From the NCBI GenBank assembly GCA_032191485.1, contig JAVDOI010000009.1:19890343-19954342 (forward strand): a stretch of 64,000 nucleotides of DNA. The letters run 5' to 3'. Position 1 is the stretch's first letter, and each line of letters opens with the position of its first letter. Positions 1 to 9,666 of this stretch are shown here, piece by piece. The DNA is from Leptoclinus maculatus. Its lineage: Eukaryota > Chordata > Actinopteri > Perciformes > Stichaeidae. The position numbers and the translations under genes are program-made. Under the pieces are notes generated by a model. It ran no database searches. It saw nothing but the letters and a program-made list of their open reading frames with translations, and was not told the DNA's origin.

Positions 1-535
1 TTTATTAGGAAAGTTCAGTGTCAGAGATGCAGCCAGGATAGGATACTCTGAGCTGTCCAGCATGTGATAGGAAGGGTACCAGGTCAACACATACAGAATA
101 CTAGAATTGAACTTAACATTAGAATTTCCATTTCACAGGCGTGTCAAACACACAGACAGAGACGTCGATCAGTGGTTTTGACTCTAGGACCACGACCTAG
201 TCATAAACTTTACAAAATAAAAAAGTTGTTGCTGTTTTTTGCTCCAACAATTGGCGGTCCCTTGATGAGTGATTTGCATTTAGTGAAAATGTGTGTATCA
301 CAAGGCTCCCAGTGGGTTAAGACGAATGCCTTCCATCGGCGTATGAATGGGTCAAGTCAACCAAAGATATTACTCTGTGATTCCTCAAATGTGTTGTTAT
401 GGTGACTACAACAGTGTTTGTCACAGGATTTTGTGAGACGATAATTAGACCCTCTATGGCTCGCCTGTAAGTTAAATGCATCTTTGAGAGCAAAATCAGG
501 ATAAATCTATGAAAAACGTTGTGCTCTTGTTCTTG
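1..535. other. Unassigned AT-rich intergenic stretch
   Basis: No coding potential, repeat termini or RNA gene could be recognised. Short open frames here lack any domain signature. Confidence 0.4.
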
Positions 536-991
536 TTGTGGTGGAATGTAACTAAGTATATTTAGGCTACACAAGTACTGTACTGAAGAACAATTTTGAG
601 GTACTTGTACTGAAACTTAAGATTGTATGTAACTTTATACTTTTAATTCACTACATCTCAGAGGAAGGCCAAAGTAGTCTACATTATTCTACTTTGCAGA
701 TTCAGATTCTTAATACAAAATACAAATCAACTAATAAACTATGATGTATTATTAAGTAGTTTATATCTTATTATTCAGTATATGAAGTAGTTAGAATTAT
801 ATCCACCTTTACCAGCTGAAACAATACAAGTGATGAACACATTAATGCATCAATAATTATAATTATAAATACCATAAATGTGTTATTTGAAATGGGCCAT
901 CCCGCATAATGAGTATACTTACAATACTTTTGTACTTTAACTTAAGTAACATTTTGAATGCAGGACTTTGTAACAGAGTATGTTTAATCAT
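536..991 (+). mobile_element. Non-autonomous hAT-type element, right end lost
   Basis: The copy opens with a GTGGTGGAATGTAACTAAGTA-like end and carries the run of TACTT/AAGTA words typical of a very common teleost non-autonomous hAT family. It also holds the family's internal words AATGCAGGACTTTG and TAACAGAGTA. The expected CACCACTG right terminus is missing after about 991, so the copy is truncated or decayed. A fragment of the same family ends at 22038. It has no coding capacity. Family assignment is from remembered consensus features. Confidence 0.7.
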
Positions 992-1658
992 AAAACCAGT
1001 GGTTGTATAAAGATGTATGGTGATGACTCTGCAAAACCGTCACACTCACAAAGCATGGTAAACGAGATGGAGTCCTATTTTAAAACTGGTCTGGTGGATT
1101 GCTGACATTGCAAAAGACTGCATTCTGTGGACAGTCTGCCCCAGTTAACAGACTCACAGGGAACAGGGAGCTCCGTAAGTTCAAGGGAAGCGGCTAAGTC
1201 CGGGAAACGGGTGCTGTAAAGCTGACATGACCAGAGCCGCGAGACACTTTCACTTTCCAAGCCAAACTACTCCCGCTCGCTGAAATGCGCGCAGAGAGAG
1301 AGCCAGCAAACCTAGCCGTTGAGAAGTGTTAAAATCTGTCTGGTTCATTAAGAAAATGTGGCAGGACAAAATAGACCGCCACAGTGACATTTGTTAAGTA
1401 ATATACGTTACAAAATAATGGTCAACGTTGACTTTTGTTTTCACACGGGACACGAACAGCGGTGAATGTCCAGTGTTGTCCGGGCCACATCACGGACGGA
1501 GGAGACATCCTAGGTTGATAACACCCATAGGCTGGTATCACTCGAAGCGGGTGCTGTCCAAGCATCTCCACAATATCAATATAACATTTCATTATTTAAG
1601 AAAAATTTCCTGTTTTCAATTTGTGACATCGATCAATACAACATTTTCATATTCTTAT
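992..1658. other. Unassigned stretch before the solo LTR
   Basis: No domain-bearing frame is present. The part around 1200-1560 is richer in CpG than its surroundings but shows no recognisable element boundary. The last four bases (TTAT, 1655-1658) are the left target duplication of the following LTR. Confidence 0.35.
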
Positions 1659-2063
1659 TGTAAGGGCCCGAGGGGCAGGGTAGTTGCTGGAATGTAGATT
1701 TCAGCCAGAAGGCTCCACCCACTCCTTCAGGAGAGCATTGAGATCAGGTGTGGGAAGAGACACTGATCTCCTCATCAGGGAGATGAACGAAGGGTTAGGA
1801 AGGAAACTGAACAGGGGGAACATGCAGCAAGAGGAGAAGAGTGGCTTCTCCCTAAGATCTCCAGGGTTGAAGATCATTAAATCGGCTAACGGCCCAGCTG
1901 ATATAGTTTAGTTTGTGTAGTTGATTGCTAGAGCTCTGGACTGAGCTAGGTTTTCTGTTTTGTGTTTGTTGAAGTTTGTTTAATTAAAAACCAGCAGAAC
2001 TGACTCTGCCTGTGATTGCTGCGCTGCCACTCATTTCTGTGTCCTCCGTACCGTCCTGTTACA
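1659..2063 (+). mobile_element. Solo LTR, 405 bp, with 4-bp TSD
   Basis: The segment begins TGTAAGGGCC and ends CCTGTTACA, giving the TG...CA boundaries and short inverted ends (TGTAA/TTACA) of an LTR. It is flanked by TTAT on both sides (1655-1658 and 2064-2067), a 4-bp target duplication. An ATTAAA signal lies at 1983-1988, followed by a short U5-like tail, so the LTR reads on the plus strand. No internal retroelement sequence adjoins it, so it is a solo LTR left by LTR-LTR recombination. Gypsy or Pao origin is likely but not decided. Confidence 0.72.
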
Positions 2064-2067
2064 TTAT

Positions 2068-3083
2068 GTTCTTTGCTTGTGTGAATGCATTCATCAAACT
2101 CTCTTAACTTAACGGTACAAATTTGTCGTAAATGGCTTGTTTCAGGCGGTTCGAATGCCAACTATTGTTGAGTGAGGTTTGATCATTAGCTTTTGATGCT
2201 TCTAAAATCTGTTCTTCTAAATTTGTTGGCAAGTTTCACTCACAAAAAATGTCAAACTGCAAAGCTTCTAGTTCTACTTTTGTAATTTAGCAGAAAATAA
2301 ATAATTTAGCAGTGCCAGGAGTGATGTGATTAGGACCTAATATAGCCCAAAATCACAAATTTGCCTTAGAGGGCTTTAAAATCTGTACAGCATTACGACA
2401 TCCTCTGTCGCGTGTGTACACCCTCTCATCGGGACTGGAAAGAATAAGATGATACTGTACAGCAACCTGCATCGGGGGACTAAAGATAGAAATAAGCTAG
2501 TCACTAAATGTGGTCTTTTCCTATTTTTTTGATTTATTATTAATCCATGGTACCGAATATAAATAAATGTAATAGACTAGACAGCCTGCGGAAGGTGTCG
2601 GAGTAAGAATTATTCAGCCATGACTGAAATGTATACATATTTTCCCCTTGCAGGTTTTATCTGTCGGTGACTTGGTTGTCAGGTCTGAACCTCTTGTGAA
2701 TTGTTTTTGCACCTCTGTGCGTATCAATAAAAAAGAATATGAGTTTGTACATGCCATGCAACAAACCTGTACCAGTGGTTCTTGCTTGAACCCCAATGCA
2801 TAATTCAGCTAATCGAATGGATTGTATTGTTTAGTAGAGTTTCTTAACCTATAACTGAACATTTCCCCCAAAACAAAATGCAGAGCTGTCACTCTGATCA
2901 AATTTAAAGTGGTGAGTTTGGTCTTCTTATCACACCTTTGTTGTGATGTAGCGTGGCCTTACTGACACATCACACTGTGTGTGCACCAACCATGTGTCTT
3001 TGTGTATTTTAACCTATTTCATATTTAATACAGCATTGAATTTTCATCTTCCGTTAAATCTGGAAGAAAGGTGCATCCAAAAA
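2068..3083. other. Unassigned intergenic stretch
   Basis: AT-rich sequence without a supported gene, RNA or repeat boundary. Confidence 0.35.
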
Positions 3084-3109
3084 TGTGTGTGTGTGTGTGT
3101 GCGTGTGTG
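3084..3109. repeat. (TG)n microsatellite
   Basis: Nearly pure TG dinucleotide run with one GC interruption. Confidence 0.95.
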
Positions 3110-3231
3110 AAAACCAGCAGGATAGCAGTCTAAGTAGCCTTGGGATACAGTGTGTGAGAGGAGATAAGAATAACACACAAACACACCGTTGGATTAGACA
3201 TATTATTTTGTTACCTTGAAACAAACCCAGC

Positions 3232-3233
<2 letters not shown>

Positions 3234-3269
<36 letters not shown>
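3234..3269. repeat. (CA)n microsatellite
   Basis: Uninterrupted CA run of about 36 bp. It lies 125 bp from a TG run on the same strand, so the two could pair. Cys-Val rich frames on the minus strand here are translations of the repeat. Confidence 0.97.
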
Positions 3270-3271
<2 letters not shown>

Positions 3272-4839
3272 TACAGTGTGGGTATTTGGCACCACACACA
3301 ATAAAACACAGGTATATATACACACTTTTCAACTCTCCATTCAATTACCTTCAAACACCTGCACAAACAAATACACACATCAATAAATCTACAATGCCCA
3401 ACACTCAGCTTGATACTCAGAGTACACATCCTGTGTGCGTGAGGGAGCAGCCATGTGAGAGTGCCAGGTGTGTAATTAATTTAATGTGTCTGCACATTTA
3501 AGAGGTGTACATCTGAGTGTATTTGAGGTATACTGGGTGAGAGTGTGTGTATTTTGGGGTCTTTACTTATTTATTTTAAATTACACCAAACTTGAAGAAG
3601 ATCTGAGAGATAATGAGGAAAACGTTGCACCACTGGCCACACCTGTTGGGTTTCTGGTCACTTGGATTATCACTGCACAAGCTGGATGACAGTTGTTATG
3701 CCAACAGTTGACCGAAATACAAAGCTTGTGTTTCAGTGTGTTTTACTATGGAAATCCAATCAATGAATATGATGAGTATCTGTTAATTCTGTATTTCAGT
3801 ATTTCAAAGTACTCTCATCTTTGATTGACTAAGTCAAAACTATGATATGGTGATTGACTGGTTCTTGTTTTAAATGATTGAGGTCAGTGCTTGTTGTTGT
3901 TATATGGTGCCATTCATGCCAGATCTCTGATTGGCTGGTTGTTGTGTAATGTTGTAGCGCTAAGGGCTGTGATTGGATGGTTGTATTTATCACATTGAGA
4001 TGTTGAATCTCAACAGTAACCCTGGAGAAACGCCACAGCCCAAACCTGATCGCCAGTTCAGCAGTCACATGAGCATTAACTCAATGAAAACCATATTTAA
4101 ATGTATAGTACAAAACTAATTATTCCTTCATTATGCTTTGACATGAGGTTGTTCTCAATACTAAGTAAATATAGCATCTGTGAAAACTTGGCTAATGATG
4201 ACCTAGAATGTCTCTTAGGTACTACACAAGGCCTTAGAGGTGTTTATGACTCATACCATTACAGTCTGCAGGAGAACGTATGATTATATGGGGGTTATAT
4301 GAACCAAAAGTGTCTGAATAGTACAGAATGTCTGTACCTGTGTTTAGAGGTGGGTTGAGGAGGACGGCGGCAAGTTAATCTTAGCACTACACCACCTACT
4401 CAACAGGATTACCATTTGACTGGCGCAAGGTCATTACTTGTGCTGAAATAAAATAAATTGTGTTTCATAGATACGTCTAGGTCTGAAGCCTGTTAGTGGC
4501 CCCTAGAGGCTGCCATATGGATTACACCCCACGATACAAAATAAAATAAATACATACTGGTCGTTTTTTTTTTTTTCCTTCGAGTTTTATCCGCAATTAT
4601 TGTTGGGCTAGGATAACCTTGTCATGGACCAAAGTGTTGGTCAATATAAAAATTTTCTCCTGATGGATTTCTAGAATATATGTCAGGGGGTCATTGATAT
4701 CATTGAGACCAACAGGGTGTGACCAGGAAACGTAGACAGCTTTGGCCCTAACCAGGGCATAATCTCAGCCTGACAGCCACAGATTCTGGACATCAATTCT
4801 GTGCTTTGTATATGGACAAAAACATCACACTTTAAAGGC
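3270..4839. other. Unassigned intergenic stretch
   Basis: No gene or element boundary recognised. Contains a 14-T run near 4565. Confidence 0.35.
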
Positions 4840-4985
4840 AATTCAGAGTTCCAACTCAGCTAACTGCAGGTCTTTGAAATGTGGGAGGAACATACAAACT
4901 CCACACACAAAATGGGTTCCAACCCCAGACCTTCTTGCTGTGAGGCAACAGTGCACTGATAAATAACACGAGAGCCTCAGAGTTC
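4840..4985 (-). repeat. Dispersed vertebrate repeat fragment
   Basis: The words TGTGGGAGGAA, ACATACAAACTCCACAC and CCTTCTTGCTGTGAGGC, in this order, match a repeat seen throughout fish and amphibian genomes. Class not assigned. The frame over it is not a gene. Confidence 0.5.
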
Positions 4986-5126
4986 ACTGTTTTTGATCTG
5001 AGGCTTAATAGACTTAGATTACACAGCATGACAGTGACCCTGAGCACAGTAGCATTCTACACAAGAAGGCTCGAATTCACAGGTGGTATGATCTACTTTT
5101 ATTCTCATTTAATTTTTTTTTTATAA

Positions 5127-5265
5127 TACTATATTTATCCCGTTAAGGGGGAAATTTGTCTCTGCATTTGACCCGTCTCTGTATATAGGGAGCAGTGGGC
5201 TGCCTATGACAGGCGCCCGGGGAGCCGTTAGGGGTTCAGTGTCTTGCTCAGGGACACAAAATGTT
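5127..5265. repeat. Dispersed fish repeat fragment
   Basis: Contains GGGGGAAATTTGTC, then GGAGCAGTGGGC, GCGCCCGGGGAGC and CTTGCTCAGGGACAC in the order seen in a common fish interspersed repeat. Class unassigned. Confidence 0.5.
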
Positions 5266-6260
5266 TTTAATATTATTGTGTTATACAGTATGTCAGATTG
5301 TATTTATTTATCAATAGGAATGAAATAAGATACTGGGAGAAATTACAACAGAAATCCAGGTGAGAAAAGAAAAGCAATGATTTGTATTTGATCATATGTA
5401 GGACGCTTTGCTGCACTGTAGGTGATGAAAGCATATCCATATGATTAAATACAACAAAGAAAACCTGAGTATATATGATTATTTGACAGAGGACAGTGTA
5501 GAAGTGAGAGAGAGATGCAATTTAACTCGGGACGTTGCCGTTACATGCGCTGTAACCACTTGGCTATGTCACTCTGGCCATGATCACTTTTCTGACCCTA
5601 CAGTAAAGCTAAAGCCAAAGGTTTGCAGACCTGACACCATCATAAACTTCTACAACAGACTAATGCAGGCAGCTGCAACTAACCACATTAGGCTTGGTGT
5701 TCAGTACAGATTACAATCATCACATCTTGGCCTGCCCATTGCTTATGTGTGTGTGAAGCAGACAGAGACATCTCCCCGTCGGTACATTGTTTTATGCGTG
5801 ACAGCACCTTTTGTACAGCTTGGCGTCGGACGCTACTCACTATATAAAAGGGGCGGGCAGGGAGCAGAAAAAGAGAGAAAGATTATAGTCAGAATGATTT
5901 CCACAGGCACGGAGAAAAGAGAAGATGAAGACAATAAAAACTGGGTGGAAAAGACTAAACTGCACTGAGTAAGACACATACATACACACACCAAATAATC
6001 AGTATGATGCCTTCTTTCGATGGAGAATAGAGTGAGAGAGATGTTTATATGAATAGAGGGAAATATAATCACCGCATCTATTACTGGACACTGTTTCTCT
6101 GATATTAAAAATATCAGCTTTTCATATATGCCCTTAAATTTAGTCAGTATTGCTAATTTACTAAAACCTACACAACAGGATATTTTAACTTACTTGTATA
6201 TGCAAGATGTTTTTAGTCTGGAGCCTCAGGGTACAGATACATAAACAAGTGTATTATGAG
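5266..6260. other. Unassigned stretch; 175-codon open frame judged non-coding
   Basis: The longest frame (5441-5968, plus) has no recognisable domain and its first part runs through repeat-like DNA around 5500-5600. The TATA-like site above is the only regulatory hint. The final bases adjoin the LTR element's target duplication at 6261. Confidence 0.4.
5841..5857 (+). promoter_or_regulatory. Candidate core promoter: TATA box plus GC box
   Basis: TATATAAAAG is followed directly by GGGCGGG. An ATG lies about 45 bp downstream (5895), opening a 24-codon frame that ends at 5968, with GTAAGA (donor-like) overlapping the stop. There is no recognisable protein, so this may be chance or a relic. Confidence 0.25.
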
Positions 6261-6265
6261 AATAT
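6261..6265. repeat. Target site duplication AATAT, left copy
   Basis: AATAT precedes the left LTR and recurs right after the other LTR (9378-9382). Five bases is usual for Gypsy-type integrases. Confidence 0.9.
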
Positions 6266-6675
6266 TGTCACGTCCGAGGGGCAGAACGGAGACTCAAGCG
6301 CAGACAGACACGGGAGACGAGGTTGAGTAGTATGCTGGGTTATTTAATGAGCACCAAGCAGTCCAAAAAACAGGAACTTAAAACAACTCCAACCGGGAGC
6401 GAGCAAAAACTAACAAAAAGGCAAAGTGACAAAAAGGCAAAGTGACAAAAAGGCAAACCATGAGCAAATGCTGGAACATGGAGCAGACAGGGGGACGAAT
6501 TAAGGACGATCTCACCACCAGCACAGGGAAAGCAGGGGAGTATATATATGTGTGGGGTGATTAGGAGATTGAAGGCAGCTGGGTGGACTGGGCAGGTGAG
6601 TAGGATGAGTGGAATCAGGGGAAACATACACACACACAGACACAGGAACACAGGGGCAAAGCCTAAACTGTGACA
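6266..6675 (-). repeat. 3' LTR of the non-autonomous element
   Basis: Ends are TGTCACAG...CGTGACA on the minus strand. It matches the LTR at 8968-9377 over the full 410 bp, including a 16-bp unit (GCAAAGTGACAAAAAG) repeated near 6416-6460. Confidence 0.92.
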
Positions 6676-6676
6676 G

Positions 6677-6690
6677 TACCCCCCCCTCAA
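6677..6690 (-). promoter_or_regulatory. Polypurine tract
   Basis: On the minus strand TTGAGGGGGGGG lies just before TAC and the 3' LTR start. The TGA stop of the long ORF sits inside this tract, so the frame runs to the last possible base. This is the expected primer site for plus-strand DNA synthesis. Confidence 0.75.
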
Positions 6691-8954
6691 GGGACGGATA
6701 CTAGACGTCCAAAGTCCAGAAAACACAAAAAAGGGCGGGCGGAGGGGGTCCGGAGGAGGGACGGCTCAACATCGAATAGGGTGGGCGGAGGGGGTCCGGA
6801 GGAGGGACGGCTCAACACCGAATAGGGTGGGTGGAGGGGGTCCGGAGGAGGGACGGCCGGATCCAACCTGCCACAGGGCTCTGGGGGACGGGCAGGAGGG
6901 CGGTCGGACGGGAAGGAGGGATCCGGACGCAGGACCTCGGGTGGGCGACCTGACTGGCGGAGTTGCTCAGGGCCCAGGAGCTCAGGCGGGCGACCTGACT
7001 GGCGGAGTTGCTCAGGGCCCAGGAGCTCAGGCGGGCGACCTGACTGGCGGAGTTGCTCAGGGCCCAGGAGCTCAGGCGGGCGACCTGACTGGCGGAGTTG
7101 CTCAGGGCCCAGGAGCTCAGGCGGACGGCCCGACGGGCAGAAGGGCTCTGGACCCAGGATCTCGGGTGGGTCGGACTGGGAACACTGCAGCTCGGGCCGG
7201 GGCTCAGGGGAGCCGGACTGGGGGGGCCGGGGCTCAGGGGAGCCGGACTGGGCAGACTGGGGCTCAGGGGAGCCGGACTGGGGAGACTGGGGCTCAGGGG
7301 AGCCGGACTGGGGAGACTGGGGCTCAGGGGAGCCGGACTGGGGAGACTGGGGCTCAGGGGAGCCGGACTGGGGAGACTGGGGCTCAGGGGAGCCGGACTG
7401 CGGAGACTGGGGGTCAGCCGGGGAACAGGTCTCCAGAGGCTGGGGGTCAGCCGGGGAACAGGTCTCCAGAGGCTGGGGGTCAGCCGGGGAACAGGTCTCC
7501 AGAGGCTGGGGGTCAGCCGGGGAACAGGGCTCCAGAGGCTGGGGGTCAGCCGGGGAACAGGGCTCCAGAGGCTGGGGGTCAGCCGGGGAACAGGGCTCCA
7601 GAGGCTGGGGGTCAGCCGGGGAACAGGGCTCCAGAGGCTGGGGGTCAGCCGGGGAACAGGTCTCCAGAGGCTGGGGGTCAGCCGGGGAACAGGGCTCCAG
7701 AGGCTGGGGGTCAGCCGGGGAACAGGGCTCCAGAGGCTGGGGGTCAGCCGGGGAACAGGGCTCCAGAGGCTGGGGGTCAGCCGGGGAACAGGGCTCCAGA
7801 GGCTGGGGGTCAGCCGGGGAACAGGGCTCTAGAGGCTGGGGGTCAGGAACCGATGGTCGCTGCGGCACGGGGGCGGCAGCGGCAGGAACCGGAGATTGCT
7901 GCGGCGCTGAGAAGACAGCTGGAGTCGGCCGGACCGCCGACAGGACACGGGGAGCTGGAGTCGGCCGGACCGCCGACAGGACACGGGGAGCTGGAGTCGG
8001 CCGGACCGCCGACAGGACACGGGGAGCTGGAGTCGGCCGGACCGCCGACAGGACACGGGGAGCTGGAGTCGGCCGGACCGCCGACAGGACACGGGGAGCT
8101 GGAGTCGGCCGGACCGCCGACAGGACACGGGGAGCTGGAGTCGGCCGGACCGCCGACAGGACACGGGGAGCTGGATTCGGCCGGACCGCCGACAGGACAC
8201 GGGGAGCTGGAGTCGGCTGCGGCCTAGTGGAGACGGGAACGGGGGAACGCTGCGGCCCAGCGGGAACGGGGGAACGCTGCGGCCCAGCGGGAAAGGGGGA
8301 TCGCTGCGGCCCAGCGGGAAAGGGGGATCGCTGCGGCCCAGCGGGAACGGGGGATCGCTGCGGCCCAGCGGGAACGGGGGATCGCTGCGGCCCAGCGGGA
8401 ACGGGGGATCGCTGCGGCCCAGCGGGAAAGGGGGATCGCTGCGGCCCAGCGGGAAAGGGGGATCGCTGCGGCCCAGCGGGAACGGGGGATCGCTGCGGCC
8501 CAGCGGGAACGGGGGATCGCTGCGGCCCAGCGGGAAAGGGGGATCGCTGCGGCCCAGCGGGAAAGGGGGATCGCTGCGGCCCAGCGGGAAAGGGGGATCG
8601 CTGCGGCCCAGCGGGAAAGGGGGATCGCTGCGGCCCAGCAGGAAAGGGGGATCGCTGCGGCCCAGTGGGAACGGGAGTCTGACCCTTCCTCCGTCTCTGC
8701 CTCTTAGGAGTGAAAAGGCAGCTTAGCTCGAGGTTAGCCTTCTGTAAGCTCAGGGGCCCTCCCCTGGCCAAGTGGGTTCCCCAAAACTGGACAGACGGGT
8801 GTGGTGCAACGTGCACCAACCAGTGGTCTGCAGAGTCTGCCCTGGTCCTCTTAGGGGTGGAAAGGCGGCTTAGCTCGCGGTTAGCCTTCTGTACGCTCAG
8901 AGGCCCACCCCTGGCCAAGCGGGTTCCCCAAAACTGGTCTGCTGAGTCTTGCAT
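6687..8954 (-). CDS. Pro-rich tandem-repeat protein of the LTR element
   Basis: 755 residues. The ATG lies 14 bp inside the 5' LTR boundary and the stop inside the polypurine tract, so it spans the whole interior. Residues 1-6 (MQDSAD) resemble the N-terminus of fish Gypsy Gag proteins; this is remembered similarity. Residues 7-36 and 56-85 are a duplicated block (QFWGT..ARGGPLS..KAN.ELS...TPKR), ending in a basic patch (QRRRK). Five arrays follow: 9-residue PAGPQRSPF x16 (96-239), 12-residue [12 protein letters not shown] x8 (247-342), 11-residue [11 protein letters not shown] x13 (371-513), 10-residue [10 protein letters not shown] x7 (515-584) and 15-residue [15 protein letters not shown] x4 (610-669), plus degenerate units. 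No zinc knuckle, protease or polymerase motif was seen. It may be a structural, Gag-like low-complexity protein or an untranslated by-product. The intact frame over 2.3 kb is fact; function is unknown. Confidence 0.6.
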   Translation of the reverse strand: MQDSADQFWGTRLARGGPLSVQKANRELSRLSTPKRTRADSADHWLVHVAPHPSVQFWGTHLARGGPLSLQKANLELSCLFTPKRQRRRKGQTPVPTGPQRSPFPAGPQRSPFPAGPQRSPFPAGPQRSPFPAGPQRSPFPAGPQRSPVPAGPQRSPVPAGPQRSPFPAGPQRSPFPAGPQRSPVPAGPQRSPVPAGPQRSPVPAGPQRSPFPAGPQRSPFPAGPQRSPVPAGPQRSPVPVSTRPQPTPAPRVLSAVRPNPAPRVLSAVRPTPAPRVLSAVRPTPAPRVLSAVRPTPAPRVLSAVRPTPAPRVLSAVRPTPAPRVLSAVRPTPAPRVLSAVRPTPAVFSAPQQSPVPAAAAPVPQRPSVPDPQPLEPCSPADPQPLEPCSPADPQPLEPCSPADPQPLEPCSPADPQPLEPCSPADPQPLETCSPADPQPLEPCSPADPQPLEPCSPADPQPLEPCSPADPQPLEPCSPADPQPLETCSPADPQPLETCSPADPQPLETCSPADPQSPQSGSPEPQSPQSGSPEPQSPQSGSPEPQSPQSGSPEPQSPQSGSPEPQSAQSGSPEPRPPQSGSPEPRPELQCSQSDPPEILGPEPFCPSGRPPELLGPEQLRQSGRPPELLGPEQLRQSGRPPELLGPEQLRQSGRPPELLGPEQLRQSGRPPEVLRPDPSFPSDRPPARPPEPCGRLDPAVPPPDPLHPPYSVLSRPSSGPPPPTLFDVEPSLLRTPSARPFLCFLDFGRLVSVP
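6735..6855. repeat. 46-bp tandem repeat, about 2.6 copies
   Basis: Units start at 6735, 6781 and 6827. Because 46 is not a multiple of three, successive units are read in different frames by the 755-codon ORF: one gives [14 protein letters not shown], the next [15 protein letters not shown]. Confidence 0.85.
6948..7127. repeat. 45-bp tandem array, 4 units plus degenerate flanks
   Basis: Encodes the 15-residue unit [15 protein letters not shown] on the minus strand. Units are nearly identical and degenerate copies lie on both sides. Confidence 0.9.
7203..7412. repeat. 30-bp tandem array, 7 units
   Basis: Plus-strand unit GGGCTCAGGGGAGCCGGACT plus GGGGAGACTG; encodes the 10-residue [10 protein letters not shown] unit on the minus strand. 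Confidence 0.9.
7416..7844. repeat. 33-bp tandem array, 13 units
   Basis: G-rich plus-strand units built of CTGGGGGTCAGCCGGGG and AACAGGGCTCCAGAGG. They encode an 11-residue unit ([11 protein letters not shown], sometimes T for the second P of EPC). Repeated G-runs make quadruplex formation plausible. Confidence 0.9.
7929..8216. repeat. 36-bp tandem array, 8 units
   Basis: Unit contains GAGTCGGCCGGACCGCCGAC. It encodes [12 protein letters not shown] on the minus strand, with one T-to-N variant unit. Confidence 0.9.
8238..8669. repeat. 27-bp tandem array, 16 units
   Basis: Unit GGATCGCTGCGGCCCAGC plus GGGAAAGGG or GGGAACGGG. The two variants give F or V at the ninth residue and are distributed in short blocks, a sign of repeated unequal exchange or slippage. 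Confidence 0.92.
8700..8936. repeat. Diverged 90-bp direct repeat at the ORF start
   Basis: 8847-8936 and 8700-8789 are related copies that encode residues 7-36 and 56-85 of the long ORF. They differ by several substitutions, so this duplication looks older than the downstream arrays. Confidence 0.85.
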
Positions 8955-8967
8955 GGTGAGATCGTTC

Positions 8968-9377
8968 TGTCACGTCCGAGGGGCAGAACGGAGACTCAAG
9001 CGCAGACAGACACGGGAGACGAGGTTGAGTAGTATGCTGGGTTATTTAATGAGCACCAAGCAGTCCAAAAAACAGGAACTTAAAACAACTCCAACCGGGA
9101 GCGAGCAAAAACTAACAAAAAGGCAAAGTGACAAAAAGGCAAAGTGACAAAAAGGCAAACCATGAGCAAATGCTGGAACATGGAGCAGACAGGGGGACGA
9201 ATTAAGGACGATCTCACCACCAGCACAGGGAAAGCAGGGGAGTATATATATGTGTGGGGTGATTAGGAGATTGAAGGCAGCTGGGTGGACTGGGCAGGTG
9301 AGTAGGATGAGTGGAATCAGGGGAAACATACACACACACAGACACAGGAACACAGGGGCAAAGCCTAAACTGTGACA
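8968..9377 (-). repeat. 5' LTR of the non-autonomous element
   Basis: Carries a TATA-like stretch (minus strand TATATATACT, about 9243-9252), expected to drive transcription towards lower coordinates. An ATTAAA-type poly(A) signal lies at 9042-9050. Followed by the right AATAT duplication at 9378-9382. Confidence 0.9.
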
Positions 9378-9666
9378 AATATGCTTAATTCACTGTCGTG
9401 TAAGTCGTGGCATCATCTTTCTCATATGGTCTGAATGCATCTGAAGGAGTTTCTTCACTAAAACCCTGCTGTCAAAGATTAACAAAAAGAGCAATAGTGC
9501 TATGTGGGAAGAACAATAGAGACAAGAAGAAGGGCAGTGATTCGTTCAAGCTTAGTTCAGTCCCTGGCAGCAGTGATTCCTTGATGTGACTGATGACACA
9601 GTATTCACCAGTGGATCATGTCCTTCAAACAGAACTAGTGACACCAACTGGTTGGTCTGTCTACAC

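Larger units (their letters stand above)
6266..9377 (-). mobile_element. Complete non-autonomous LTR retrotransposon with tandem-repeat ORF
   Basis: A 3112-bp element: 410-bp LTR (6266-6675), 2292-bp interior, 410-bp LTR (8968-9377), with AATAT duplicated on both sides. The LTRs look identical by eye, which implies a recent insertion. A purine tract (TTGAGGGGGGGG on the minus strand) abuts the LTR at 6675, fixing minus-strand orientation. The interior has no protease, reverse transcriptase, RNase H or integrase. It is filled by one 755-codon frame. The element must therefore borrow replication proteins from an autonomous, probably Gypsy-type, relative. No TGG-starting primer-binding site is evident right after the 5' LTR; the sequence there is GAACGATCTCACCATGC, already running into the ORF. 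Confidence 0.9.

Noticed and set aside
5441..5968. 175-codon plus frame
   Set aside because: No domain or plausible composition; the middle overlaps repeat-like DNA.
7416..7844. Regular 33-bp repeats resembling a CRISPR array
   Set aside because: Units are contiguous with no unique spacers, they encode peptides in frame, and the genome is a vertebrate.
6827..8227. 466-codon plus-strand frame across the arrays
   Set aside because: It is antisense to the element's own orientation (polypurine tract, LTR TATA) and stays open simply because triplet arrays keep all frames open.
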